DNA of 64,000 bases from Bacillus sp. IITD106 (GCF_019459225.1 NZ_JAIAZY010000005.1:89861-153860), one strand, 5' to 3'. Shown: positions 46,268 through 55,217, numbered from the stretch's first letter. The notes: generated by a model from the sequence alone, not told the origin. A program made the numbers and translations.

Positions 46268-47026
46268 TCATTCGCTCATTAACTTTTTTAAGTTCTTAAT
46301 ATTCACTTTTGAACTTTCCATCGGATCCCCATCAAACTGTTCTTGTTCAATGATGAACCATTTCACATCATTTTTTGTTCCGACATTTAGTAAGCTTTCA
46401 AGATCTAAGCTTCCTGAACCAATTTCAATACTTCTCTTTTTGCCATTCTCAACTGCCATATCTTTTAAATGAAGGGATACTACCCGATCGCCGTACTGGT
46501 TAATAATCTCAAGTGGATCGAGGTCTGCGAAAGTTGCCCAATAGCAATCAAGCTCAATTTTTACCAACTCAGGATCGGAATTTCCAAATAAAAGATCAAA
46601 CCCAGTTTTACCGCCAAATGTTTCAAATTCAAAATTATGATTATGGTAAGCTAATGTGAAGCCTTCTTCTTTACAAGCTTGTCCAATTTTATTGAACTCT
46701 TCTGCAGTTTTTTTCCAAGCATCTTCGCTATCGCGGTATTGAGGAGCAATGGCTGGTACAATTAATAGGTCATTTCCTATTTCCCTATTATATTTAAACG
46801 TTTCAGCTAATTGCTCTCCTTTAAAAGCATCGAGCATGATATGGCTTCCTGCGACAGTAATACCTTTTTCATCAAGTACACTCTTTAATTCATGAGCTGG
46901 AGTATTGAAATAGCCTGCAAATTGTATGGCTTCATATCCCATATCAGCTACTTTTCCAACAGTTCCAAGAAAATCTTTTTCAGCTGCTTCTCTAACTGAA
47001 TATAATTGTAAAGCTGCTTTTCCCAT
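46268..47026 (-). CDS. sugar phosphate isomerase/epimerase family (TIM barrel)
   Basis: 252-residue xylose-isomerase-like TIM barrel (IolE/IolI superfamily) from the ATG at 47026, preceded by GAGAGG. QLYSVREAAEKDFLGTVGKVADMGYEAIQFAG starts it; AYHNHNFEFE, ELDCYWATFA and SLHLKDM carry metal-binding residues H, E, D, H. It likely isomerises a keto sugar or inositol-related compound, specific substrate unknown. Similar proteins often sit beside Gfo/Idh dehydrogenases such as that at 32240. Confidence 0.9.
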   Translation of the reverse strand: MGKAALQLYSVREAAEKDFLGTVGKVADMGYEAIQFAGYFNTPAHELKSVLDEKGITVAGSHIMLDAFKGEQLAETFKYNREIGNDLLIVPAIAPQYRDSEDAWKKTAEEFNKIGQACKEEGFTLAYHNHNFEFETFGGKTGFDLLFGNSDPELVKIELDCYWATFADLDPLEIINQYGDRVVSLHLKDMAVENGKKRSIEIGSGSLDLESLLNVGTKNDVKWFIIEQEQFDGDPMESSKVNIKNLKKLMSE

Positions 47027-47105
47027 ACATTCATCCCTCTCCAATTGTATTTTCCATCCACCATACTATTCGATTCTTGATTGAGATTTCCTTTTATGTA
47101 AAAAA

Positions 47106-47360
47106 TTATTTAGCATATGGAAGTGAATATTTTCTTACGTAACTATTTGTAACTGCCACACGATGAGTGGGTAAAGATTTTTTCTTATTAGGTGTTTGAA
47201 AGTTTTGGTAATATTCATTTAATAGATGATCAAGCTCTTGGCTGCATTGGATTGTTTTAGATGAATTTAAACCATAAATTTTTCCAAATAAACACATTTT
47301 TTCACGCTTTTCCTGAATTTTTTTTAAAAATAGTGCTTTTTCTTTACGACTTCTGTGCAT
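47106..47360 (-). CDS. Spo0E-like aspartyl-phosphate phosphatase
   Basis: 84-residue helical protein with the Spo0E-family motif S40-Q-E-L-D44 in a helix followed by LLNEYY. Spo0E family members dephosphorylate Spo0A~P and so delay sporulation. It has GGGGGAG ahead of the ATG. A basic N-terminus (MHRSRKEKALFLKKIQEKREK) and a basic tail (about 58-84) make it longer than many family members. Assignment is by motif and size only. Confidence 0.75.
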   Translation of the reverse strand: MHRSRKEKALFLKKIQEKREKMCLFGKIYGLNSSKTIQCSQELDHLLNEYYQNFQTPNKKKSLPTHRVAVTNSYVRKYSLPYAK

Positions 47361-47593
47361 TATAAAGTTCTCCCCCGTGTATTGACCTTAAAACTCAACT
47401 GTCATTATCTCAACAATATTTGCAATTGTAAATGGATTCGCAAAATTAGACAATCTTTTTAAAAGTTGTCATAATTTCTTAACAATTGACTAGATTTCAT
47501 ATTAGTCGTCATACAAACGATATTGAATCGTAACGTTACTTTTCTTCTATTCAGGGTAAAATAACAGAAACAACTATGAAGTTGGTGATTGGT

Positions 47594-48628
47594 ATGGAGA
47601 AAAGAGATTACTATTTTGATAATGCGAAATTTATTTTAATCTTTTTAGTCGTCTTCGGTCATTTAATTCAATCGTATATAGATTCTAATTCATTCTTTTC
47701 CACACTTTATAAATTACTATATACCTTCCATATGCCTGCCTTTATTCTAATATCTGGTTTTTTCGCGAAAGGTTTTTATGAAAAAGGCTATATTAAGAAG
47801 ATTACTATAAAGCTAATCATCCCATATTTAATTTTTCAAGTCATTTACTCCGTTTTTTACTTTATTTTGTATAGTAAGTCAATGATTAAGATTGACATAT
47901 TAAATCCTCACTGGTCCCTTTGGTTTTTGATTAGCTTATTTTGCTGGAATATAATGCTCATTGCTTTCAATAAGTTAAAGCCCGGATATGCTATTACTTT
48001 AGCATTACTCATTGGATTAATAGTAGGATATGTGGATTGGATTTCCAATTACCTTAGTCTGTCAAGAACATTTGTATTTTTCCCCTTTTTTATTGTTGGA
48101 TATTATTTAAAAAAGGAGCATTTCCAATTATTAACCAAGTCTCGAACAAAAATTGTTATGGCAGGAACTATAGTCATCATAGCATTAGTTTTCATCATTT
48201 TTCCAGAGTTAGATGAAAAGTGGCTGTTAGGTTCAAAACCATATAGCTATTTGGAAACCATTTCGGCTATTGGCTTAATAAAAAGGATCGGAATATATTC
48301 CATCAATTTTCTCATGGTAGCGGGATTTTTTGCTTTTGTACCAAAAAGAAAATTCTTTTTTACGAAATTCGGAAGAAATACACTGTATGTATATTTACTA
48401 CATGGTTTTATCGTGCGGGCTTTCCGAGGAAGCTCAGTCGAGTCATATATATATGATTCCAAGACACTGATTGTCCTGTTGATTATTTCTCTTTTGCTAA
48501 CCTTTTTCCTCTCTAGTAAATTTGTGACTACAGCAACTCAACCCATTATTGAATTAAAATGGTCACGCTGGAAAAAAACGATTGGACGTGTAAAAGAAAA
48601 TATGAGTATACCACGCGGGCAGAGCTAA
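47594..48628 (+). CDS. acyltransferase 3 family membrane protein
   Basis: 344-residue membrane acyltransferase with about ten helices. The first helix has DNAKFILIFLVVFGHLIQ, with the conserved catalytic-type His, followed by FHMPAFILISGFFAK, both typical of the OafA/YfiQ/YkrP branch. The ATG at 47594 is chosen because homologues begin just before YYFDNAKF; an ATG six codons upstream is possible, and neither has a strong Shine-Dalgarno. It may acylate a cell-surface polymer. Monocistronic. Confidence 0.85.
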   Translation: MEKRDYYFDNAKFILIFLVVFGHLIQSYIDSNSFFSTLYKLLYTFHMPAFILISGFFAKGFYEKGYIKKITIKLIIPYLIFQVIYSVFYFILYSKSMIKIDILNPHWSLWFLISLFCWNIMLIAFNKLKPGYAITLALLIGLIVGYVDWISNYLSLSRTFVFFPFFIVGYYLKKEHFQLLTKSRTKIVMAGTIVIIALVFIIFPELDEKWLLGSKPYSYLETISAIGLIKRIGIYSINFLMVAGFFAFVPKRKFFFTKFGRNTLYVYLLHGFIVRAFRGSSVESYIYDSKTLIVLLIISLLLTFFLSSKFVTTATQPIIELKWSRWKKTIGRVKENMSIPRGQS

Positions 48629-48640
48629 TAAGCTGCCCGC
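48615..48640 (+). terminator. hairpin at end of acyltransferase gene
   Basis: GCGGGCAG and CTGCCCGC pair perfectly with a 10-base loop, spanning the stop codon. The T run after it is interrupted (CATTGTAGTTTT), so termination strength is uncertain. Confidence 0.6.
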
Positions 48641-48774
48641 CATTGTAGTTTTAGGGGAAGTCCTGTAAAATAGTAAAGATTACAAAAGAAAAGTGCACAT
48701 GTATCTGTTCAAAAATCATCGCAAGAAATAATTTATATATTCTTTACTACAGGGCAAAGGAGAAAGTTTTTTCA

Positions 48775-50532
48775 ATGAAAATCATCGCAAGTACCTTAAA
48801 TGCGAAATATATTCATACGAATTTAGCGATTCGCTATTTAAAAGCATACGCAGCACCAGATTTTGACGTGGAGCTTGCGGAATATACGATTAAAGATCCA
48901 ACACTAAATATTGTTACAGATTTATATAATAAAAAACCGGATGTCATTGGCTTTAGTTGTTACATATGGAATATAGAAGAAACAATCAAGGTTATCGAAA
49001 TTTTACGTAAAATTATGCCAGATGTAAAGATTGTTCTCGGTGGACCAGAAGTTTCTTACGACGTAATCCACTGGCTTAAGCGCTTGCCGGAAATTGACTT
49101 TATCGTTATCGGCGAAGGTGAGGAAACGTTTAAACAGCTGTTGCATGAGTTAAACGGCAAAATGGAAATGGAAAACGTACTCGGAATTGGATATATGAGA
49201 GAAGGAAAACCAGTTATCAATTCTGTGCGCCCTAAAATTGACTTGCGAGAAATGCCATCACCTTTTAGATTTATAGAAGATATCCCCCATTTATCGAAGC
49301 GAGTCATTTATATTGAAACAAGCCGCGGATGTCCTTTTAGCTGCCAGTTTTGCCTTTCTTCCATCGAAGTAGGTGTCAGATATTTTAATCGCGAAAAAAT
49401 TAAGGAAGACATTAGATATTTATTAGACCATGGTGCTAAAACGATTAAGTTTGTCGACCGGACTTTTAATATTAGCAGAAGCTACGCGATGGAAATGTTT
49501 CAATTTTTAATCGACGAACGAAGACCAGGGACTGTTTTTCAATTTGAAATTACCGGGGATATTATGAGACCGGAAGTCATCGACTTTTTAAATAAAGAAG
49601 CACCTGCAGGGCTTTTCCGTTTTGAAATTGGAGTACAATCAACGAATGATTTAACAAATGAACTCGTAAAAAGAAGGCAAAACTTTGAAAAATTAACAAG
49701 GACTGTCCGAATGGTCAAAGAAGGCGGTAAAATTCTGCAGCATTTAGATCTAATCGCGGGACTTCCAGAAGAAGACTATGATTCCTTCCGCAAAACGTTT
49801 AACGATGTATTCTCGCTTGAGCCGGAGGAATTGCAGCTCGGATTTTTAAAAATGCTCCGCGGGACCGGCTTAAGAATTTCTGCAAAACATTTCGGTTATA
49901 CGTACATGGATTACGCTCCATATGAAATTTTAGGCAATAATGTCATTGATTTTGATGATATTATTAGGATTAAGCAAGTGGAAGATGTATTAGAAAAATA
50001 TTGGAATGATCATAGGATGGATCGAACAGTCAAATTTTTGACTACAAAATGTTTTGAAACTCCTTTTGATTTCTTTCAAGAATTTGGAACGTATTGGGAA
50101 GAGCAAAATTGGTCACGAATCGGCCACCAATTAGAGGATTTATTCACTCGACTTAAACAATTTCTTTCTGAAAAGAGCATTGAACATTCCGACTTGGCTG
50201 AAGGGTTAATGAAATACGATTATTTAATAAATAGACGGTATAAGCCTAGAAAAGCATGGTGGGATGAAATCGTAGAGCGCAAAACTCGCTCTGAACTGTA
50301 TGCGGCCATTATTGAAGAAGCTCAGCTTATGAAGCAACTAAATGTAAATGAAAGAGAGCTTTATAAGCATACGCAAATTGAAATATTTCCTTTTTGCATT
50401 CAAACATTTCAACGGGAAGGGAAGATAATGCCTCAATCTTCTTATGCCTTGGTCCATTACGAACCAACCGATGGAAGTCCAACCATTTATCCGTTAGATT
50501 TGATAAACATTCAGAAAAAAACCGGAAGCTAA
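48775..50532 (+). CDS. B12-binding-domain radical SAM protein (DUF4080)
   Basis: 585-residue enzyme. An N-terminal Rossmann-like cobalamin-binding-type domain (about 1-130; VIGFSCYIWNIEET, VLGGPEVSY, GEGEETF) precedes the radical SAM core, whose 4Fe-4S ligands are C186, C190, C193 in RGCPFSCQFC. A GxIxGxPxE-like motif reads DLIAGLPEED. The C-terminal 200 residues match the DUF4080-type extension. The usual DxHxxG cobalamin ligand is not visible in the N-terminal part, so base-off B12 binding is doubtful. Reaction unknown; relatives methylate or rearrange substrates. Own transcription unit. Confidence 0.88.
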   Translation: MKIIASTLNAKYIHTNLAIRYLKAYAAPDFDVELAEYTIKDPTLNIVTDLYNKKPDVIGFSCYIWNIEETIKVIEILRKIMPDVKIVLGGPEVSYDVIHWLKRLPEIDFIVIGEGEETFKQLLHELNGKMEMENVLGIGYMREGKPVINSVRPKIDLREMPSPFRFIEDIPHLSKRVIYIETSRGCPFSCQFCLSSIEVGVRYFNREKIKEDIRYLLDHGAKTIKFVDRTFNISRSYAMEMFQFLIDERRPGTVFQFEITGDIMRPEVIDFLNKEAPAGLFRFEIGVQSTNDLTNELVKRRQNFEKLTRTVRMVKEGGKILQHLDLIAGLPEEDYDSFRKTFNDVFSLEPEELQLGFLKMLRGTGLRISAKHFGYTYMDYAPYEILGNNVIDFDDIIRIKQVEDVLEKYWNDHRMDRTVKFLTTKCFETPFDFFQEFGTYWEEQNWSRIGHQLEDLFTRLKQFLSEKSIEHSDLAEGLMKYDYLINRRYKPRKAWWDEIVERKTRSELYAAIIEEAQLMKQLNVNERELYKHTQIEIFPFCIQTFQREGKIMPQSSYALVHYEPTDGSPTIYPLDLINIQKKTGS

Positions 50533-50551
50533 TACAGCTCCGGTTTTTCTT
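50521..50551 (+). terminator. terminator after radical SAM gene
   Basis: ACCGGAAGCT and AGCTCCGGT pair with a single bulge, followed by TTTTTCTT; it overlaps the stop codon. Confidence 0.85.
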
Positions 50552-50554
50552 ATA

Positions 50555-51541
50555 TTATAATAGTTCTTTTCTTAATTGTTCAGATGATTTTGGCGAGAGC
50601 ATTCCCATTGGAACATCAAAAACAGTTTTCGCTCCTGACTGTCCCTCTTTGCTTAGTTTATATGCAGCTCTAGCATAGGCTGTTAACACACTTGCAGTGT
50701 ATTCCGGGTTGCTATCAAGCTTTAAAGAAAATTCCATGATTTCTTTGTTGCCCTCACCCGTCTCTCCACTTCTTATAACAAAGCCTCCATGCATCATTTT
50801 AGTATGGTTAGCATTAAATTCTTCTTCTGAAATAAAGTTAACGATTGTTTCGTAATCAGAAAAATAATGTGGCATTTCCTTAATCGTTTTTTCAATTTCA
50901 GAAAGATCTGCTCCTTCCTCAGCTACAACGAAGCACTCCCTCAAATGCTTTTCTCTCGTGGTCAATTCAGGGTTTTCACCGTTTCTTACGCGATTTACCG
51001 CTTCTTCAATCGGGATTGTATATTGAACGGCTGCTTTAACCCCATTGACCCTTCTTACCGCATCAGAATGTCCTTGACTTAAGCCTTTTCCCCAAAAAGT
51101 ATATGTTTCCCCCGCTGGTAAAATGGCTTCGCCAAAAAGACGATTGATCGAAAACATGCCTGGATCCCATCCAACTGAAATAATACTAACTTTGCCGGAA
51201 TTTTTTGCAACTTCATCTATTGAAGCAAAATACTCCGGAATTTTAGCGTGTGTATCAAAGCTGTCAATTGTATTAAAATGCGCAGCAAATGCTGGTCCTT
51301 GCTCAGGTAAATCTGTTGCCGAACCACCACATAATATCATTACATCAATATCATTTTTATAATCCTCGGCAGAAGCAATCGGATAGACTTTTACATTCGG
51401 ATCTGCGACAGTTACACTTGCTGGGTCACGTCGTGAAAAAACAGCTACAAGTTCCATATCTGGATTTTGCTTTATTGCAGCTTCTACTCCTCTTCCAAGA
51501 TTTCCATAACCAGTAATTCCTATTCTAATTTTGTTTCCCAT
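50555..51541 (-). CDS. ddh: meso-diaminopimelate dehydrogenase
   Basis: NADPH-dependent meso-DAP dehydrogenase, 328 residues. It makes meso-diaminopimelate directly from tetrahydrodipicolinate and ammonia in one step, bypassing the acetylase route. N-terminal Rossmann GITGYGNLGRGVEAAI, FSRRDP (NADPH phosphate binding), ILCGGSATDLPEQ, SVGWDPGMFSINR and WGKGLSQGHSDAVR are family hallmarks. AGGAGGG lies six to seven bases before the second of two ATGs (51541). Few Bacillaceae have it. Confidence 0.96.
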   Translation of the reverse strand: MGNKIRIGITGYGNLGRGVEAAIKQNPDMELVAVFSRRDPASVTVADPNVKVYPIASAEDYKNDIDVMILCGGSATDLPEQGPAFAAHFNTIDSFDTHAKIPEYFASIDEVAKNSGKVSIISVGWDPGMFSINRLFGEAILPAGETYTFWGKGLSQGHSDAVRRVNGVKAAVQYTIPIEEAVNRVRNGENPELTTREKHLRECFVVAEEGADLSEIEKTIKEMPHYFSDYETIVNFISEEEFNANHTKMMHGGFVIRSGETGEGNKEIMEFSLKLDSNPEYTASVLTAYARAAYKLSKEGQSGAKTVFDVPMGMLSPKSSEQLRKELL

Positions 51542-51608
51542 CATTAACCCTCCTGTTGTCTATATCAAAAATATGATAAACCTTATGAAAGAAAAATCAT
51601 AGTATTTT

Positions 51609-52964
51609 TTACCCAATAATGACTCTTTCTGTTGGGTAATGGAAGTCAGGCTCTTTTTCATTACTTGACATGATGAATAAAAATGACAATATTCCAATTC
51701 TTCCTATGAACATGAGCAAGATTAGGATGGACTTACCAAAATCAGTTAAGTATGGAGTGATGCCCATTGAAGCTCCACAAGTACCGAACGCTGATGCCAC
51801 TTCAAAAATGATGGAAATTAGGCTAGCATCCTCCGTAATAGATAATAATAAGATGGATAAACCAGTCAATATTACCGCTAGCATGAGTACCACCAACGAT
51901 TTGATTACATCATTTTGATGAATTTCTCTTTGAAAAACTTTAATGGAAGAACGTCCCCTTGCAAAATGAAAGAGAAAAAGAATATTAAGAGCAAACGTCG
52001 TCGTTCTAATTCCGCCACCAACTGAACTAGGAGACGCACCAATAAACATTAAAAATGATAAAAAGAGTATAGTCGAAACTGTCAGCTGATTTACATCTAA
52101 CGTTAGTAAGCCCGCACTTCTCATTGTTGTTGATTGAAATAAAGCATAGAAAAATGATTCATGCCATGATTTTCCAATAAAAAAATGATTATATTCAATT
52201 GCTACGATTACAACTGTTCCTATTAATAAAAGTAAAAAGTAAGTGGAAGTCGTAATTTTCGTAAAAAGACTAAAACGAAATCGAATCTTTTCATCCTTAT
52301 GAAGTAAAAACTTTTTCACTTCGATCCAAACAGGAAAACCAATTGCTCCTAAAATAATTAATAGCATCGTTACAAATTGAACAAAATAGTCTCGTGCAAA
52401 CGGAATGAGCGATTGCCCAGTAATATCAAATCCAGCATTTGTTGTAGCGCTGATGGAAGCAAATAAACCTTGCAATAATGCTTCCTGCCAGGTAGGGAAA
52501 TATTGAATATAATAAGTCCCAAGAACGAGTGCACCAAAAAGTTCAATGCCCAAAATAATATAGATAATTTGTTTTAAAAGGGCAACAAGTCCAGATAGAT
52601 TAATTTGATTTTGATCAGTTCGAATTAATTGTCGATGCATCAGTCCAACTTTTTTTCCTAATAATAACCAGAAAAATGTACTGATCGTCATAATGCCAAT
52701 TCCGCCTATTTGCAAAACAAACATCAGCAGAAAAATACCAGGTATGGTAAAAGTTTCAGCTATATTCACCGTCGTTAATCCAGTAACACTAACTGAACTT
52801 GCCGCAGTGAATACAGCATCCATGAAAGACCACTGTGCTCCTGGTTTGCGGGCAAATGGTAAACTTAATAGGATAGCCGAAAAAGCAACCGTTAAAATGT
52901 AGTAAGTAACTAGGATCCTAAAAGGCGTTAGCCTAGTTAACGAATGTTTCTTCAAGTGTTTCAT
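51609..52964 (-). CDS. ktrD: KtrD-type potassium channel subunit
   Basis: Membrane subunit of a Ktr/Trk potassium uptake system, 451 residues from the ATG at 52964. The four pore-loop filters are visible as VSVTGLTT, TTNAGFD, MRSAGLLT and GTCGASMG. The N-terminus is like B. subtilis KtrD (YkrM). It works with a cytoplasmic KtrC RCK subunit, which is not in the window. Ktr systems are known targets of c-di-AMP control. An alternative start at 52994 has AAGG directly adjacent and is less likely. Confidence 0.9.
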   Translation of the reverse strand: MKHLKKHSLTRLTPFRILVTYYILTVAFSAILLSLPFARKPGAQWSFMDAVFTAASSVSVTGLTTVNIAETFTIPGIFLLMFVLQIGGIGIMTISTFFWLLLGKKVGLMHRQLIRTDQNQINLSGLVALLKQIIYIILGIELFGALVLGTYYIQYFPTWQEALLQGLFASISATTNAGFDITGQSLIPFARDYFVQFVTMLLIILGAIGFPVWIEVKKFLLHKDEKIRFRFSLFTKITTSTYFLLLLIGTVVIVAIEYNHFFIGKSWHESFFYALFQSTTMRSAGLLTLDVNQLTVSTILFLSFLMFIGASPSSVGGGIRTTTFALNILFLFHFARGRSSIKVFQREIHQNDVIKSLVVLMLAVILTGLSILLLSITEDASLISIIFEVASAFGTCGASMGITPYLTDFGKSILILLMFIGRIGILSFLFIMSSNEKEPDFHYPTERVIIG

Positions 52965-53129
52965 GCCTATTATTATCCCCCAATGTAACATCATCCTTCT
53001 ATATTAAAGAAAAACTTCAGTATTGAAAAGATAAACATCCATTTTTTTCATCCTATCATGCTTTTCCACTATATACATTTTTCACTTATAAGAGTTGGAA
53101 TTACCAGTAATGCTTTTTTTATTTAAGTC

Positions 53130-53136
53130 CATACTA
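53130..53136 (+). promoter_or_regulatory. sigma-G-type -10 element ahead of SASP gene
   Basis: CATACTA, the sigma-G -10 consensus, 39 bases before the SASP ATG. The -35 region fits poorly. Confidence 0.65.
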
Positions 53137-53174
53137 TAATTACGATGTAAATTACATTAAAGGAGAGGATTCAA

Positions 53175-53375
53175 ATGGCTAATCGAAACAGTAATCAATT
53201 GCTCGTTCCAGGAATAGAACAATATTTAGATCAAGTCAAATATGAAATCGCCCAAGAATTCGGAGTAACTCTTGGTTCAGATACTGCTGCAAGAGCAAAT
53301 GGGTCAGTAGGTGGAGAAATCACAAAAAGATTAGTACAACAAGCCCAAGCTGAACTTAATGGTAAACAGCATTAA
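53175..53375 (+). CDS. alpha/beta-type small acid-soluble spore protein
   Basis: 66 residues, DNA-binding spore protein that saturates forespore DNA and protects it. [24 protein letters not shown] holds the GPR protease site (E-I-A), and [20 protein letters not shown] is the second conserved block. AAAGGAGAGG precedes the ATG. It should be expressed in the forespore from the sigma-G element upstream. Monocistronic. Confidence 0.96.
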   Translation: MANRNSNQLLVPGIEQYLDQVKYEIAQEFGVTLGSDTAARANGSVGGEITKRLVQQAQAELNGKQH

Positions 53376-53377
53376 TA

Positions 53378-53409
53378 AAAGGGGAAGCTGAATAAGAGCT
53401 TCCCCTTTA
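53378..53409. terminator. terminator shared by SASP gene and ykoY
   Basis: AAAGGGGAAGCT-GAATAAG-AGCTTCCCCTTT, a near-perfect 12-bp stem between convergent genes. Confidence 0.9.
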
Positions 53410-53411
53410 GA

Positions 53412-54179
53412 TTAATTGTATAAATTGGCAGATTGACTTTTGTGAACTGCTTTTTTCTTAGAGATTAAATATCCACCTAACGCAATTCCTATTAACACGA
53501 TCCAAAAAGTTAATTTCCAAGCGGTAGATTCTGGGAAATGCTCGTTAAGTAGGGCAACATTTGGATGAGCTAATGTAAAGATTGATAATTTCACTCCTAC
53601 CCAGCCAACGATTAAAAAGGCAGCAGTCTCTAGTGTAGGATATTTGGCTAATAATTTTACGAACGTCGTTGCTGCAAAACGCATAATGACTACACCGACT
53701 AGCCCACCTATGAGCATAACTGTAAATTGCCCTCCGTCAATTCCACCAACTTGGAACCATCCAGTTGGCTTTAATGTAACAGCTAGGGCAACCGCGGCAA
53801 GCATAGAATCAATCGCAAAGGCGATATCAGCAATTTCAACTTTAAAAACAGTTATCCAAAATGATTGACCTTTTCTATTTTTCACCGTTTTTTTCGTTTT
53901 ATTTTTAAACATATGATGAATTGCTATATACATTAAATAAGCGGCTCCAAGTGCTTGAATTTGCCATACATTTACGAGGAAAGTAATCGCAAATAGAGCA
54001 GCAAAACGGAAAATAAACGCTCCTAATAATCCGTAGAATAATGCTTTCTTCTGTAGTTTTTCCGGCAAATGTTTTACCATTACGGCCATTACGACGGCAT
54101 TATCTGCCGCAAGAATACCTTCCAATCCAACGAGCACTAAAAAAACCCATCCATACTCTAAAATCATCGATAATTCCAT
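53412..54179 (-). CDS. ykoY: YkoY, TerC-family manganese exporter
   Basis: TerC-family integral membrane protein, 255 residues from the ATG at 54179 with GGGAGG seven bases ahead. About seven helices. Metal-site acidic residues are in EGILAADNAVV and VEIADIAFAIDS. In B. subtilis YkoY exports Mn2+ or loads it onto exported enzymes and is controlled by the yybP-ykoY riboswitch, which is present here directly upstream. Confidence 0.94.
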   Translation of the reverse strand: MELSMILEYGWVFLVLVGLEGILAADNAVVMAVMVKHLPEKLQKKALFYGLLGAFIFRFAALFAITFLVNVWQIQALGAAYLMYIAIHHMFKNKTKKTVKNRKGQSFWITVFKVEIADIAFAIDSMLAAVALAVTLKPTGWFQVGGIDGGQFTVMLIGGLVGVVIMRFAATTFVKLLAKYPTLETAAFLIVGWVGVKLSIFTLAHPNVALLNEHFPESTAWKLTFWIVLIGIALGGYLISKKKAVHKSQSANLYN

Positions 54180-54237
54180 CAAAATTCCTCCCTTATTTTT
54201 TACATCCCCTCAGGCAGGAAATTTTGATTTCAACGAA

Positions 54238-54272
54238 AACAAAAAGACCTCTGCCATATGGGCAAAGGTCTT
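54238..54272 (-). terminator. riboswitch-controlled terminator of ykoY
   Basis: On the minus strand AAGACCTTTGCC-CATAT-GGCAGAGGTCTT is followed by TTTGTTTT. The 5' arm CCTTTG is also the 3' strand of the aptamer P1 helix, so the two are mutually exclusive. Confidence 0.92.
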
Positions 54273-54395
54273 GCTGGACATTTATTATGCCAACAAAGCC
54301 GGTGAATTGCTTCACGAAATGACGACTTTGTTTTAGGTGAATCTCAACTATTCACCTAACGCTACTCCCCTTTGACTTTTACGTCAAATGTATGT
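54261..54395 (-). ncRNA. yybP-ykoY manganese riboswitch
   Basis: Leader on the minus strand contains TCAAAGGGGAGTAGC at its 5' part and AGCAAGACCTTTGCC at its 3' part, the conserved ends of the yybP-ykoY aptamer. P1 pairs CAAAGG with CCTTTG. Inside lie the hairpin TTAGGTGAATAG...ATTCACCTAA and the segment CACCGGCTTTGTTGGC. Because P1 competes with the terminator at 54238-54272, Mn2+ binding should switch ykoY on. Known family; the exact limits are estimated. Confidence 0.92.
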
Positions 54396-54406
54396 ATTTA
54401 CTTATT

Positions 54407-54435
54407 ATTATAATATATGGAATCTAGTAAAGCAA
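54407..54435 (-). promoter_or_regulatory. sigma-A promoter of the ykoY riboswitch
   Basis: On the minus strand TTGCTT-N17-TATAAT, ending just before the aptamer. The remaining 54436-54567 is AT-rich and shows nothing else. Confidence 0.7.
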
Positions 54436-54567
54436 TATTCTATATAATCTTTGTCTAATAGAATTAAGTTGGCAGATATAAGATTTTTTTATACTTTCTC
54501 ATAATAATTTTAAAAATTCAAATGAAGGCATTCTCTTCATCATAGTAGAATAAGTTTTTACACAGCA

Positions 54568-55146
54568 TTACTTTAACCACCATAATTCAATTGGATTTAA
54601 TTCATATTGATTGTTTTCTCTGTACATAAACTGACACATAATAAGTTCCCGTCTTAATGTGGCATAATCCTCATGAAATTGTTTTAAATACTCGTTGATT
54701 TCTTTTTCAGGATAAATACGTCCAAATTCCAAGCCTTTTACCATATGCTCTAGCACAACGAGCTTTTTCTTCCGTTGTGCTGGATAATTTTTCAGCTTTC
54801 CATCCTTTGTAAAGAAATTTTGAATTATTTTTAACCGTTCCTCTTCCGTCACAGCCATTTCCATATTGTTTCCTCCCCCTGTTCCTACTGATAAAATTGC
54901 TTTAGCATTCATCTCTAAAATTTTTGTATTTAATGAAAAATAAATCGTGTTCTTATCACGGCGTTCTCTTATTAATCCGACCTCACGCAGCTTCGCTATA
55001 TGATGCGTAATGGTCGGCGGCTTAAGTCCAAGCTTTTCTGCAATCGCTTGACCATGCAACGGACCTTGCTGAAGCAAGGCAATGATCTTAATTCGTGTAA
55101 GGTCACCTAATGCTTTGTGAAATTCAACTATTTTATTTAACTGCAT
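54568..55146 (-). CDS. ArsR-family regulator with DUF2087 domain
   Basis: 192 residues. The N-terminal winged HTH (about 1-75) has HKALGDLTRIKIIALLQQG and the recognition helix KPPTITHHIAKLREVGLI. The C-terminal half is a DUF2087-type domain (LKNYPAQRKKKLVVLEHMVKGLEFGRIYPEKEINEYL...DYATLRRELI). No metal-ligand Cys-x-Cys pattern in the HTH, so it need not be metal-sensing. A perfect 22-bp palindrome 23 bases before its ATG is probably its own operator. The adjacent RND pump gene is separated by a terminator. Confidence 0.9.
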   Translation of the reverse strand: MQLNKIVEFHKALGDLTRIKIIALLQQGPLHGQAIAEKLGLKPPTITHHIAKLREVGLIRERRDKNTIYFSLNTKILEMNAKAILSVGTGGGNNMEMAVTEEERLKIIQNFFTKDGKLKNYPAQRKKKLVVLEHMVKGLEFGRIYPEKEINEYLKQFHEDYATLRRELIMCQFMYRENNQYELNPIELWWLK

Positions 55147-55168
55147 ATTAGCAACACACCTACTTTTA

Positions 55169-55190
55169 TTATCATCTAATTAGATGATAA
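55169..55190. promoter_or_regulatory. perfect 22-bp palindrome, likely autoregulatory operator
   Basis: TTATCATCTAA-TTAGATGATAA, 11 bp per arm without spacer, 23 bases before the ArsR-family start codon. Strongly suggests binding of the dimeric HTH protein encoded next to it. Confidence 0.8.
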
Positions 55191-55217
55191 TCGAATTAAT
55201 GTGAGATTTCAAGATAA

